Program-made: the position numbers and the translations under genes
In this document: in pieces, positions 8,351 to 16,257 of the stretch
Numbering within the stretch: the stretch's first letter is position 1
Layout of the letters: the number at the start of each line of letters is the position of its first letter
NCBI RefSeq assembly: GCF_025961205.1
Contig: NZ_JAOQNH010000001.1
Coordinates: forward strand, 1,078,001-1,142,000
Length of the DNA stretch: 64,000 nt
Source of the DNA: Azospirillum fermentarium
Lineage (GTDB): Bacteria; Pseudomonadota; Alphaproteobacteria; Azospirillales; Azospirillaceae
Direction of reading: 5' to 3'
Notes under the pieces: model-generated
What the model saw: the letters and a program-made list of their open reading frames with translations, nothing else
The model's database searches: none
Told to the model about the DNA's origin: nothing

Positions 8351-9583
8351 TCAACGGCCCTTCGCTGTCGCCCGTCCCGGTATTTCCCACTGTTCGCGCA
8401 GGCCTCGCCGCGAAATGATCCGCATGCGCCAATCACAGCGTGCTTCCACGCTGGGAGATAGCGTGCCCCCACGCCGGGAGCCAAGGGGACGCATCGCCAT
8501 CACCGCCGCGCACCCGTACAGGACCGCCGGCAGAGCATAGGTGAAGGGCTGGGTCCAGGCGCGCAGGCTCGTCCCGCCGGCGTGCCACGCCATCGCCAGC
8601 GCCGCCGGCACCAGCATGATCCCCATCCCGGCGGCCAGGGCGGTGAAGAGACGGGCCGGGGTCAGAGGACGGCGGCACAGGATCGCCACCGCCCCGGCGG
8701 CCAGCAGGGGCAACACCTCCCCCAGGGAGCGGGCGCCGGGGGGCAGCTTGCCGGTGACGTGCAGCGGGGAAAAGCCGGCGGGATCATGCAGGTAGAAGGG
8801 CAGGGCCAGCGCCAGCGCCACCCCCGCCGCCAATGCCCCCGGCCCCAGCCCCGCCGCCGGGCCGCGCCGGTGCCAGCCGTGGGCGGCCAGGATCACCACG
8901 GCCACCCCATAGTCCGGGCGCGAACACACCGCCACTCCCAGCAGCGCCGCCGCCGCCGCCATCCGCCATGGTACCCCGCCGTCCACCGCCCGCACCGCCC
9001 CCCACAGGGCGGCACCCACATACAGGGCGTTGACGGCGTAATCGCCGCCGGTGACATAATCCTGCATGAAGCCGGGGTTGCCCAGCGTCACCACCCCCAG
9101 CAGCAGCCAGCGGGCCGGCGGATCCCGCAGCGTCCGGCCCAGCGCCAGAACCACGGCCAGCGTGACCGCCACGTTCTGCACCGCCACCGCGCCCAGCAGG
9201 TGAAACGGCATGCCGATCAGCAGCGCTCCCGGCAGCGGCGTGACCGGGCCGCCCAGATATGTGCGCCCGCCATAGGGGAAACGGCCGTCCAGCAGGGCCT
9301 GGATGGCGATGGACAGCGCCTCGTCCCGGTCGCTGCCGGGGCCGAGCAGGCCCGATTGGGCAAAGGGATAAAGGACGGCGAAGGCGGCGGTCAGCGCCAG
9401 GGCCAGCGCCGCGGCCTGCCACCGCCCGGCGGGAAGCCGTGCCCCCCGCTGGACCGCGGCGATGACCATGCCGGCGGCAGCCAAAACGGCGGCATAGGCC
9501 AGGGTCAGCGGCACGCCGCCGTATTTGACCGTCATGGGCATGGCGCCGGCGGCCACCAGCCCCAGCAGGAGCGTCAGGCGCAT
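8351..9583 (-). CDS. Polytopic membrane protein, possible GT-C glycosyltransferase
   Basis: A 410-residue protein with about nine or ten hydrophobic segments. A periplasm-type loop after the early helices carries GPGSDRDEALSIAIQALLDG and FPYGGRTYLGGPVTPLPGALL. The acidic SDRDE loop and general layout are like GT-C membrane glycosyltransferases that use polyprenyl-phosphate sugars, but no family motif is decisive. The ATG at 9583 is preferred (GGTGAGG just upstream); the frame runs open into upstream non-coding DNA. It is convergent with the GT4 gene, and 65 bp separate the two stops. Confidence 0.6.
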   Translation of the reverse strand: MRLTLLLGLVAAGAMPMTVKYGGVPLTLAYAAVLAAAGMVIAAVQRGARLPAGRWQAAALALALTAAFAVLYPFAQSGLLGPGSDRDEALSIAIQALLDGRFPYGGRTYLGGPVTPLPGALLIGMPFHLLGAVAVQNVAVTLAVVLALGRTLRDPPARWLLLGVVTLGNPGFMQDYVTGGDYAVNALYVGAALWGAVRAVDGGVPWRMAAAAALLGVAVCSRPDYGVAVVILAAHGWHRRGPAAGLGPGALAAGVALALALPFYLHDPAGFSPLHVTGKLPPGARSLGEVLPLLAAGAVAILCRRPLTPARLFTALAAGMGIMLVPAALAMAWHAGGTSLRAWTQPFTYALPAVLYGCAAVMAMRPLGSRRGGTLSPSVEARCDWRMRIISRRGLREQWEIPGRATAKGR

Positions 9584-9706
9584 GGCCTCACCCGGCCTCG
9601 CCACAGGATGCCGGGACGGCGCTTGTCTTGCATGCGTTTGTATTACCACCCAGGGTGTAGAGCCGGCCAGGGATTGGCCCCAGCCGGCTTTACAAAGGAG
9701 ATCGTG

Positions 9707-9787
9707 ATGTCTCAACCCATCACGCTCCTGTTGCTGCGTCTTCGGTTCCGCCGGATCGTGATCCGGCTGACCATCGAGCGCCGCTAA
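9707..9787 (+). CDS. 26-residue leader-like peptide rich in Ile/Leu/Val and Arg
   Basis: A 27-codon ORF with a strong ribosome site (AAAGGAG at 9694-9700, 6 nt before the ATG). It reads MSQPITLLLL, then RLRFRRIVIRLTIERR. Eleven of 26 residues are Ile, Leu or Val and seven are Arg. A hairpin starts 7 nt after the stop. Strong initiation signal, branched-chain-rich composition and following hairpin fit an attenuation leader peptide such as those before ilv/leu operons. However, no biosynthetic gene follows on this strand: the next element is an IS. It could instead be a small basic membrane peptide. Confidence 0.55.
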   Translation: MSQPITLLLLRLRFRRIVIRLTIERR

Positions 9788-9793
9788 CAGGCA

Positions 9794-9820
9794 CCGGGGG
9801 GTGTTAGCAGCACCTCCCGG
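9794..9820 (+). promoter_or_regulatory. Hairpin after the leader-like ORF
   Basis: CCGGGGGGTG (9794-9803) and CACCTCCCGG (9811-9820) pair over 10 bp with one G-U pair and a 7-nt loop. No T-tract follows. It could be an attenuator stem or a weak terminator. Confidence 0.45.
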
Positions 9821-9877
9821 ACGCCTCTTGACGATACACCCTTGGGACGAGGCCGGCAAGATCACCCCTTGGGGGGC

Positions 9878-11100
9878 CAGGGTCATCGCATTTGCCCAAG
9901 GATGGATCTTGCGAAGTCGTCGGACCATCCTGAGCGTTTTCGCTTACGGCGGACGGAGACGTCAGGTCGGGCGCGGTTGAGGACGTTGAGGGCGAGCTTG
10001 CGCAGGGTAGCGAGGTTTTCCGGGCCGTGATCCTTTCGGTTTCTGGCGCGGTCCTCGTCGAAGGTAACGTCGAGAACCCAATGGAGGCCGTTCTCCACCG
10101 ACCAGTGTGCCCGAGCGGCGTTGAGGTACTCTTCGGCGCCAAGCGGTCGCGAGGCGAGGTGATAGTGGCGGGTGACGGTGGTTTTGCCATTGCGTTCGAT
10201 GGCGGCCTCGATCATGCCCAGGCAGGCCATGTCGGGGAGCAGAACCGGCTCCGAGCAAGCCGACTTGGGACCGCGCAGCCAACTCAGGTCGTGGCTGACC
10301 CAAGCCCGGCGGGTCTCGATACGGCCGTGATCAGCATCGGTGGTTTCGTACGTATTCAATTCGGCCAGCGTCAGCGGATCGGCGAAATAGTCCACCACCA
10401 TGCCATGCAGGGCGGGGTGGTTGGCCTTGAGCCGCAGAAGGTAGTCGCCCCCTTGGTCGCGAATGATGCGCGCGGTGTCCATTTGGCAATGGATGGCGTC
10501 GGCGGTCACCAGCCATCCCGTCAGGTCCATGCATCCCAGCAAGGCCCGCGCCGCCACGATCTCGCTGTCGCCCTCGGCCACCCGGAAGCTCTGCTGGCCC
10601 ACCACCACGCGCGTGGCCGAGGCGAACGCCGTGACCACCGCCAGCGGGTTGGCGCGCGCCGCGTCGTCGAAGGAGCGGCGTAGCGTCTTGCCGTCGATGG
10701 CGAGCACGCCCGCGCCTGCCGCCCCCAGTTCGTCCAGAAACCGCCCGAAGCACGCCGCAAAGGCGGCCGGATCGAGAAGCCGGAAGATCCGCGAGAATGT
10801 ATCGTGGCTCGGAATCCCGTTCTCCAGCCGCAAGAAGTCCCGGAACAAAGCCTCCCGATCCACCGCAAAATCGGCATAGTCCGAACAGCTCTCAGCCCCG
10901 CAGATCGACGCCGTCAGCGCGATCGCGAGAACCTCAAGGAGGTCGTGCCGCTTGGCGTTCCCAGTGCGAGGGTCTGGTAATGCGGCAAACACTTTGGCGT
11001 ACCACGACATCGGGGGCTCCTCCTCTGACAGTCAGAGCTTCCCTACAGAATCCTTTTCAGAGCGCCGCGCTACCGTCTTTTCTCAAATGCGATTCCCCTG
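9878..11100 (-). mobile_element. ISAs1-family insertion sequence, intact
   Basis: A 1223-bp element. The left end CAGGGTCATCGCATTTG (9878-9894) and the inverted right end CAAATGCGATTCCCCTG (11084-11100) match at 15 of 17 positions. TTGGGGGG flanks both sides (9869-9876 and 11101-11108), an 8-bp target duplication with one extra base at the left junction. The single transposase is uninterrupted, so the element may be recent and active. Confidence 0.9.
9883..11010 (-). CDS. ISAs1-family transposase
   Basis: DDE transposase of 375 residues, the normal family length. N-terminal DPRTGNAKRHDLLEVLAIAL, then catalytic-core candidates: Asp in VLAIDGKTLRRS, Asp in GWLVTADAIHCQ and Glu in HWSVENGLHWVLDVTFDEDR. 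It cuts and rejoins the element's ends, and its C-terminal codons lie inside the left inverted repeat. No frameshift or stop is seen. The element sits 28 bp past the stop of the ABC substrate-binding gene, so it splits the 3' flank of that operon but no recognisable gene. Confidence 0.93.
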   Translation of the reverse strand: MSWYAKVFAALPDPRTGNAKRHDLLEVLAIALTASICGAESCSDYADFAVDREALFRDFLRLENGIPSHDTFSRIFRLLDPAAFAACFGRFLDELGAAGAGVLAIDGKTLRRSFDDAARANPLAVVTAFASATRVVVGQQSFRVAEGDSEIVAARALLGCMDLTGWLVTADAIHCQMDTARIIRDQGGDYLLRLKANHPALHGMVVDYFADPLTLAELNTYETTDADHGRIETRRAWVSHDLSWLRGPKSACSEPVLLPDMACLGMIEAAIERNGKTTVTRHYHLASRPLGAEEYLNAARAHWSVENGLHWVLDVTFDEDRARNRKDHGPENLATLRKLALNVLNRARPDVSVRRKRKRSGWSDDFARSILGQMR

Positions 11101-11128
11101 TTGGGGGGACACCAGCGTCCCGGCGGCG

Positions 11129-12154
11129 TTACGGGTGCTGTTTGGCCGCCTCTTCCGCAAAGCGGTTGGTGTAGGTTCGGGACAGGTCGATGGGGGCCTT
11201 GCCGATCTTCTCGTCGTACATGGACAGGACCGCCAGCGGTGTCTTCAAGGTTTCCGGGTCGAACAGCCCGGTTTGCGAGAACATCGGTTTCGAGGCCGTC
11301 ACGATGTCGAGGTTGAGGGTGTGGTCGTCCACCTTGGAGGCGGCCGGCAAGGCAGCGACGATGCGTTCCGGCGGTTCCACGGCAAGCCAGCGCAGCGTGC
11401 GCAGGAAGGCGTTGGCCAGGCGCTGCACGGTCTCCGGGTTCTTCTCCAGAAAGGCCTTGGTCACATAAAGGCAGGCCGTGGGGTAGGCGCCGCCGAACGC
11501 AACCCTGGACCCGTCTTCGTTGCGGGTGTCGAACAGCGGCTTGCCGGTGCCCTTGCGGTCGAGCACGGTGGCGATGGGATCGAAGGTGATGAGCGCGTCC
11601 ACGGTCTTCCCCTCCAGCGCCACCATGCCCGGCGCGCCGGTGCCGACCGCCAGGATGCTGACGTCGCGCGGCGTCAGGCCGTTGCGGCGCAGGTAGTAGC
11701 GCAGCACCATGTCGCTGGACGAACCCGGCGTCGTGATGCCGATCCTCATCCCTTTCAGATCCTTGCCGTCCTTGATTGTGCCGGCAAGGTCGGCGCGCAC
11801 GTCGAAGACGATGCCCGGCGTGTCGGTCAGCAGGAATACGCCGACGATTTCCTTGCCCTGCGCCTGCATCTGGATCGTGTGGTCGTAGAAGCCGACCACT
11901 GCGTCCACCGAGCCGCCGATCAGCGCCTGCAGGGCCTTGCTGCCGCCGGCCTGGAAGTTCTCCACGGTGACGGTCAGCCCCTCCTGCTTGAAATGGCCCA
12001 GGTTCTGGGCCAGCGGCAGCGGCGCGTAGTTGAGGATCGACGAACCGACGCCGATGGACACGGCGGCCTTTTCCGGTTCGGCCGCAAGGGCCGGTACCAC
12101 CACGAGCAGCACGGCCAGGGCGGCGGCCAAACGGTTGCCCAAGGTTCCGAGCAT
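11129..12154 (-). CDS. ABC transporter substrate-binding protein, NitT/TauT (NMT1) type
   Basis: A periplasmic protein of 341 residues with a signal peptide cleaved after VVPALA (about residue 24). The body is NMT1/SsuA-like: YAPLPLAQNLGHFKQEGL near the start, then GGSKALQALIGGSVDAVVG and GITTPGSSSDMVLRYYLRR. Such proteins bind sulfonates, taurine, nitrate or thiamine precursors and hand them to the permease; the ligand cannot be read. GAAGGAGAGG precedes the ATG. It is the last gene of a three-gene operon, and an ISAs1 element has landed just beyond its stop. Confidence 0.88.
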   Translation of the reverse strand: MLGTLGNRLAAALAVLLVVVPALAAEPEKAAVSIGVGSSILNYAPLPLAQNLGHFKQEGLTVTVENFQAGGSKALQALIGGSVDAVVGFYDHTIQMQAQGKEIVGVFLLTDTPGIVFDVRADLAGTIKDGKDLKGMRIGITTPGSSSDMVLRYYLRRNGLTPRDVSILAVGTGAPGMVALEGKTVDALITFDPIATVLDRKGTGKPLFDTRNEDGSRVAFGGAYPTACLYVTKAFLEKNPETVQRLANAFLRTLRWLAVEPPERIVAALPAASKVDDHTLNLDIVTASKPMFSQTGLFDPETLKTPLAVLSMYDEKIGKAPIDLSRTYTNRFAEEAAKQHP

Positions 12155-12189
12155 GGGCCTCTCCTTCAGAAAGGGGGATGCGGCGCGAC

Positions 12190-13041
12190 TCACGCGTCCG
12201 GTTCGCCGGACGGCACGGGGCGCCAGACCAGCAGACGGGATTCCAGGCTGTCCACGAGCCGGTCCAGGGTGACCACGAAGGTTGACAGCAGAACCAGCCC
12301 GGCAAAGACGCCGGTGGCGTCCATCACGCCTTCGGCCTGGGCGATGATGTGCCCCAGGCCGGCGGACGAGCCGAGGTATTCGGCCACCACAGCGCCCATC
12401 ACCGCCATGCCCACCGAGACGCGCAGGCTCGACACGATCCAGCTCGCCGCCGACGGCAGGTAGACGTGGCGCAGCAGGGCCATCCGGCTGGCCTTGAGCA
12501 GCCGGGCGTTGGCGAGCACCACCGGGTTCACCTCGCGCACACCCTGCAGCGTGTTGAAGAAAGCGATGAACAGCACGATGGTCACGCCCAGCGCCACCTT
12601 CGACGCCAGCCCCAGGCCGAACCACAGAACGAAGATCGGTCCCAGCAGAATGCGCGGGATGGCATTGAAGACCTTGACGAAGGGCTGGAGAACATCGGCG
12701 GCGAACGCGGACAGGCCGAGCCAGATGCCCAGTGCCGTGCCGGCGGCGATGCCGATGGTGAAGGACAGCACCGTCTCCAGCAGCGTGATGCCGACGTCGC
12801 CCCAGATCTCGCTGGTCGAGAACCACTCCGCCAGGCGCCCGGCGATGGCCGTGGGCAAGGGGAAGAAGAACGGGTCGATCCACGCCAGCCGTCCGGCCAT
12901 TTCCCACGCGACCAGGAAGACCGCGACGATGCCGATCTGAGTCGCGCGGACCTTTCCCTTCCGGCTCCACGGCGCCCGCGGGGCGTCGGCCGGAACCTCG
13001 GAAGCGATCGTAACCGTCGGGCTAGTGTCGGGCTGCGGCAT
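12190..13041 (-). CDS. ABC transporter permease, NitT/TauT type
   Basis: BPD_transp_1-type inner-membrane permease of 283 residues with about six helices and the EAA-like loop VVLANARLLKASRMALLRHV followed by LPSAASWI, which contacts the ATPase. The ATG at 13041 is chosen over 13062 because GGAGAAGAG precedes it by a few bases; it overlaps the ATPase gene by 20 bp, indicating coupling. With its neighbours it forms a high-affinity importer of the SsuC/TauC/ThiX type. Confidence 0.9.
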   Translation of the reverse strand: MPQPDTSPTVTIASEVPADAPRAPWSRKGKVRATQIGIVAVFLVAWEMAGRLAWIDPFFFPLPTAIAGRLAEWFSTSEIWGDVGITLLETVLSFTIGIAAGTALGIWLGLSAFAADVLQPFVKVFNAIPRILLGPIFVLWFGLGLASKVALGVTIVLFIAFFNTLQGVREVNPVVLANARLLKASRMALLRHVYLPSAASWIVSSLRVSVGMAVMGAVVAEYLGSSAGLGHIIAQAEGVMDATGVFAGLVLLSTFVVTLDRLVDSLESRLLVWRPVPSGEPDA

Positions 13042-13816
13042 AACTCTTCTCCACCTCGGCACCGAGCAGCCCCCACACTTCGCGGTACAGGTGCAGGAAT
13101 TCGTCGGTGGTCGCCAGCGCGCTCACGTTCCGTGGTCGCGGCAGGGGGATCGGCACCTCGCCGATGATCCGGCTGCCCGGACCGGCGGACATCACCAGCA
13201 CGCGGTCGGCCAGCGTGATCGCCTCCTCCAGATCGTGGGTGATGAAGATCAGCGAACGCCGCTCCTCCTGCCACAGATCCAGCAGGATCCGGTGCATGAG
13301 GCGGCGGGTGTGCACGTCGAGCGCCGAGAAGGGCTCGTCCATCAGCACGATCTTCGGTCCCATGATCAGGGTCTGGGCCATGGCGACGCGCTTGCGCTGG
13401 CCGCCGGAAAGCTGGTGCGGATAGCGGGATTCGAAGCCGTCCAGCCCGACCTTCCTGAGCCAGGGAAGGGCGCGTTCGCGCGCCTGTGCGACCGGCATTC
13501 CCTGGAAGATCAGCCCCAGGCCGATGTTGTCGAGTGCCGTCTTCCAGGGCAGCAGCGCGTCCTGCTGGAGCATGTAGCCGGAATCGCCGTTCAGTCCGGT
13601 CAGCGGTTTGCCGAAGATCGCCACCGTGCCGGCGGCCGGGCGCAGCAGGCCGGTGATGATGTTGAGGAGCGTCGATTTCCCGCAGCCCGTCGGACCGACG
13701 ACCGCCAGGAACTCGCCCGATTTGACGTGCAGGTCGGCGTCGGACACAGCCGTGAAGCGGCCGAACCGGACCGCCACGCCACTCAGCGTGACCGATGGAA
13801 CGGACGGATCATCCAT
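13022..13816 (-). CDS. ABC transporter ATP-binding protein, NitT/TauT type
   Basis: Cytoplasmic ATPase of 264 residues. Walker A is GPTGCGKST, Q-loop is LQQDALLPW, signature is LSGGQRKRVAMAQTL, Walker B is KIVLMDEPFSALD, and the H-loop is FITHDLEEA. It is the first gene of the importer operon. The ATG at 13816 is favoured over 13840 because GAGGAGAG lies just upstream of it. The 5' flank is AT-rich and contains a TTGACA box. Substrate class is inferred from the family only. Confidence 0.92.
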   Translation of the reverse strand: MDDPSVPSVTLSGVAVRFGRFTAVSDADLHVKSGEFLAVVGPTGCGKSTLLNIITGLLRPAAGTVAIFGKPLTGLNGDSGYMLQQDALLPWKTALDNIGLGLIFQGMPVAQARERALPWLRKVGLDGFESRYPHQLSGGQRKRVAMAQTLIMGPKIVLMDEPFSALDVHTRRLMHRILLDLWQEERRSLIFITHDLEEAITLADRVLVMSAGPGSRIIGEVPIPLPRPRNVSALATTDEFLHLYREVWGLLGAEVEKSYAAARH

Positions 13817-13854
13817 CGCCGCTCTCCTCTTCGAAATCATATACTACTATAGCG

Positions 13855-13884
13855 ATAAGAGCACATTAGTTTTCGTTCTGTCAA
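13855..13884 (-). promoter_or_regulatory. Candidate promoter of the ABC operon
   Basis: On the minus strand TTGACA (13884-13879) is followed after 18 bp by TCTTAT (13860-13855), in an AT-rich stretch. The -10 box is poor, so the match is tentative. Confidence 0.35.
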
Positions 13885-14090
13885 TTGGGTGAAGTCATTG
13901 GATTTTCGAAATAAAGTTTATATTATCGTCAAATTCCAAACGTTTTGGGCGAGTGCCGATGGACGGTTCCCGGCCATCGGTGCCCGGCACGGCGGCCGGG
14001 GCCCCGAACCTGGGTTCTCAGGGTTGAAATCTGTGGAGAAGCCCGGAATTTTCGGCATCGCCCCACCTGCCGCGCCGGCGACCGGATGCA

Positions 14091-14205
14091 CGTGATGGGC
14101 GGGAATACAGACGTGAGCCGCGACCGGCGGCGGTATGAAGCCCTTGCGGCCTTGGAAACACCGTCTGGATCCCAGCCTTGGCTGGGATGACGATGAAAAG
14201 GAACC
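14091..14205. repeat. Dispersed intergenic repeat, copy 1
   Basis: Shares long blocks with 38186-38310: GAGCCGCGA..., GGAAACACC, and the end CTGGATCCCAGCC followed by GCTGGGATGACGATGAAAAG. The right part is a small palindrome (ATCCCAGCC/GGCTGGGAT). The left arm, intact in copy 2, is degraded. The rest of the 13841-14302 gap holds no gene I can support. Confidence 0.75.
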
Positions 14206-14243
14206 GGAATGCCGCAGGCCGCGCCGGGGCGGACGGAGGGCTG

Positions 14244-14271
14244 CCGGCACGCCACGGATGAGGCGTGCCGG
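14244..14271 (-). terminator. Hairpin downstream of pyruvate kinase gene
   Basis: CCGGCACGCC (14244-14253) and GGCGTGCCGG (14262-14271) form a perfect 10-bp stem with an 8-nt loop, beyond the pyk stop on the minus strand. There is no T-tract. Confidence 0.45.
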
Positions 14272-14302
14272 AGACGTTCAAGCCAAGTGCCGTGGGCCGG
14301 TC

Positions 14303-15748
14303 TTACGCGTTCCCCTCGACCCAGGCGATGCGCAGGATGTTGGTGTTGCCGGGGGTGCCGAAGGGCACGCCGGCGGTGATGACCAGCCGCTGGCCCTCCG
14401 CCGCCAGGCGGTGGGCGAAGGCGGTGCGGGTGGCGGTCTGGACCATTTCGGAGAAGTTGGTGACGTCGGCGATCACCACCCCGTGGACCGCGAACACCAT
14501 GGCCAGCCGCCGCGCCGTCTCCTGGCTGGAGGTCAGGCACAGGATCGGCACCTCGGGCCGTTCGCGCGCCGCCCGCAGCGTGGTCGAGCCGCTGGTGGTG
14601 TAGGTGACGATGGCCGCCGCCTGGATGGTGTGCGACACCTGATGCGCGGCACTGGTGATGGCATCGGCGGCGGTGTGCTCCGGCTCCGGCTGCTGGGCGT
14701 CCATGATGGCGCGGTAGAGCGGGTCACGCTCGATCTTGCCGGTGATGCGGTCCATGAACGACACCGCCTCCACGGGATAGGAGCCCGAGGCGGTTTCCGC
14801 CGACAGCATCACCGCATCCGCCCCGTCGAACACGGCGGTGGCCACGTCGGACGCCTCCGCCCGGGTGGGGGCGGGGGCGGAGACCATGGATTCCAGCATC
14901 TGGGTCGCCACGATCACCGGCTTGCCGGCGCGCCGCGCCTCCTGCACGATGCGCTTCTGGATGCTGGGCACGTCCTCGGGCGGCAGTTCCACGCCCAGGT
15001 CGCCGCGGGCCACCATCACCCCGTCGGACAGTTCGATGATGCTGTCCAGATGCTGGATGGCCTGGGGCTTTTCCAGCTTGGACAGCAGCGCCGCGCGCCC
15101 GGCGATCAGCCGGCGGGCCTCCGCCACGTCCTCGGGCCGCTGGACGAAGGACAGGGCGACCCAATCCACCCCCTGGTCCAGCGCAAAGACCAGATCCTCG
15201 CGGTCCTTCGCCGTCAGGGGCGACAAGGGCAGCATCACGCCCGGCACGTTCACGCCCTTGCGGTCCGACAGCCGGGTGCCGCTGACCACCACGGTGTCGG
15301 CGAACTCCGGCCCGCAATCCACCACGCGCAGCCGCACCCGCCCGTCGTCCAGCAGCAGGTCGGCGCCCGGCGCCATGGCCGCGAAGATTTCGGGATGGGG
15401 CAGGCCGACACGGGTGAGATCCCCCGGTTCCCGCGACAGGTCGAGCCGCAGCCGGTGGCCCGGCGTCAGCGTGATGGGGCCGTCGGCAAAGGTGGCGATG
15501 CGCAGCTTCGGCCCCTGGAGGTCCGCCATCACGCCGATGGGGCGGCCCAGCTCGGCTTCCACCGCGCGGATGGCGGCCAGCCGCTCGCCGTGGTCGGCGT
15601 GGGTTCCGTGAGAGAAATTCAGGCGGAACACGTCCACGCCGGCTTCGAACAGCGTGCGGATCATGGCCGGGGTGGACGAAGCCGGACCCAGCGTGGCGAC
15701 GATCTTCGTCAGCCGGTTGCGCCGGATGGGGGTGGTCGGCGGTGTCAT
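14303..15748 (-). CDS. pyk: Pyruvate kinase
   Basis: Converts phosphoenolpyruvate and ADP to pyruvate and ATP in the cytoplasm. Near the N-terminus are TKIVATLGPAS and the FRLNFSHG loop. Next come MADLQGPKLRI, the catalytic-lysine region LLSKLEKPQAI, VARGDLGVELP and the adenine-side block GKPVIVATQMLESM. It is 481 residues, a normal length. The ATG at 15748 is taken (AAGGA about 10 nt upstream); a GTG at 15775 would start inside a 19-bp duplication. Located beside dctBD and near dctA/maeB, so it shares the pyruvate node with the malic enzyme. Confidence 0.95.
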   Translation of the reverse strand: MTPPTTPIRRNRLTKIVATLGPASSTPAMIRTLFEAGVDVFRLNFSHGTHADHGERLAAIRAVEAELGRPIGVMADLQGPKLRIATFADGPITLTPGHRLRLDLSREPGDLTRVGLPHPEIFAAMAPGADLLLDDGRVRLRVVDCGPEFADTVVVSGTRLSDRKGVNVPGVMLPLSPLTAKDREDLVFALDQGVDWVALSFVQRPEDVAEARRLIAGRAALLSKLEKPQAIQHLDSIIELSDGVMVARGDLGVELPPEDVPSIQKRIVQEARRAGKPVIVATQMLESMVSAPAPTRAEASDVATAVFDGADAVMLSAETASGSYPVEAVSFMDRITGKIERDPLYRAIMDAQQPEPEHTAADAITSAAHQVSHTIQAAAIVTYTTSGSTTLRAARERPEVPILCLTSSQETARRLAMVFAVHGVVIADVTNFSEMVQTATRTAFAHRLAAEGQRLVITAGVPFGTPGNTNILRIAWVEGNA

Positions 15749-15763
15749 CGGAACCTGATCCTT

Positions 15764-15801
15764 CCCTGTCGTCACGTCAAAACCCTGTCGTCACGTCAAA
15801 A
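15764..15801. repeat. 19-bp perfect tandem duplication upstream of pyk
   Basis: CCCTGTCGTCACGTCAAAA occurs at 15764-15782 and again at 15783-15801, overlapping the 5' leader of pyk. It may be a doubled operator or a slippage product. Confidence 0.85.
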
Positions 15802-15887
15802 GCAGAACGGTGTGTGCGCCACCGTGCCCCGAATCGGAACCGTCGGTCCGACTCGGGGAATGGAGGGAGGGGCGCCGCGCCGTCCCG

Positions 15888-16160
15888 TCACTCCATATCG
15901 TCGCCGGCTTCCTCGCCCGCCAGCTCCTCGGCCAGATCGTCGGCCAGTTCGGCGAACAGATCGGCGTCGGCGGGGATGCCCTGCTCCTCGCAGATGCGCA
16001 CGAAGATGCGGTAGGCATGCAGAATCGCCACGTCCAGGACCGCTTCGTCACCGTCCTCGCTGTTGCGGTCGGTGATCTCGCGCTCCTCCAGCGTTCCCAC
16101 GATGTCCAGCTCCGCCGCCTGCAGAACCGCTTCCATGGCTTTCTTGTGAATGTTCGACAT
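15888..16160 (-). CDS. Small acidic protein of unknown function
   Basis: A 90-residue, strongly acidic protein (many Glu and Asp, especially in the C-terminal third: AELADDLAEELAGEEAGDDME). No signal peptide or membrane segment. I do not recognise the family. It lies downstream of dctD in the same direction with a 97-bp gap and ahead of pyk, so it may be read through from dctBD. Predicted largely helical; function unknown. Confidence 0.6.
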   Translation of the reverse strand: MSNIHKKAMEAVLQAAELDIVGTLEEREITDRNSEDGDEAVLDVAILHAYRIFVRICEEQGIPADADLFAELADDLAEELAGEEAGDDME

Positions 16161-16257
16161 CGTGCCTTATCCTTGTCTGGCCGCCCGCGGACGGGGCGGT
16201 TCCCTGTCGTTCGGTTTCTAGCCTACAGATTCCCATCCGGGTGCCAAGGGCCGAAAC

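Noticed and set aside
13918..14250. A 110-codon ORF on the minus strand
   Set aside because: It is a translation of the dispersed intergenic repeat and lacks a ribosome site.
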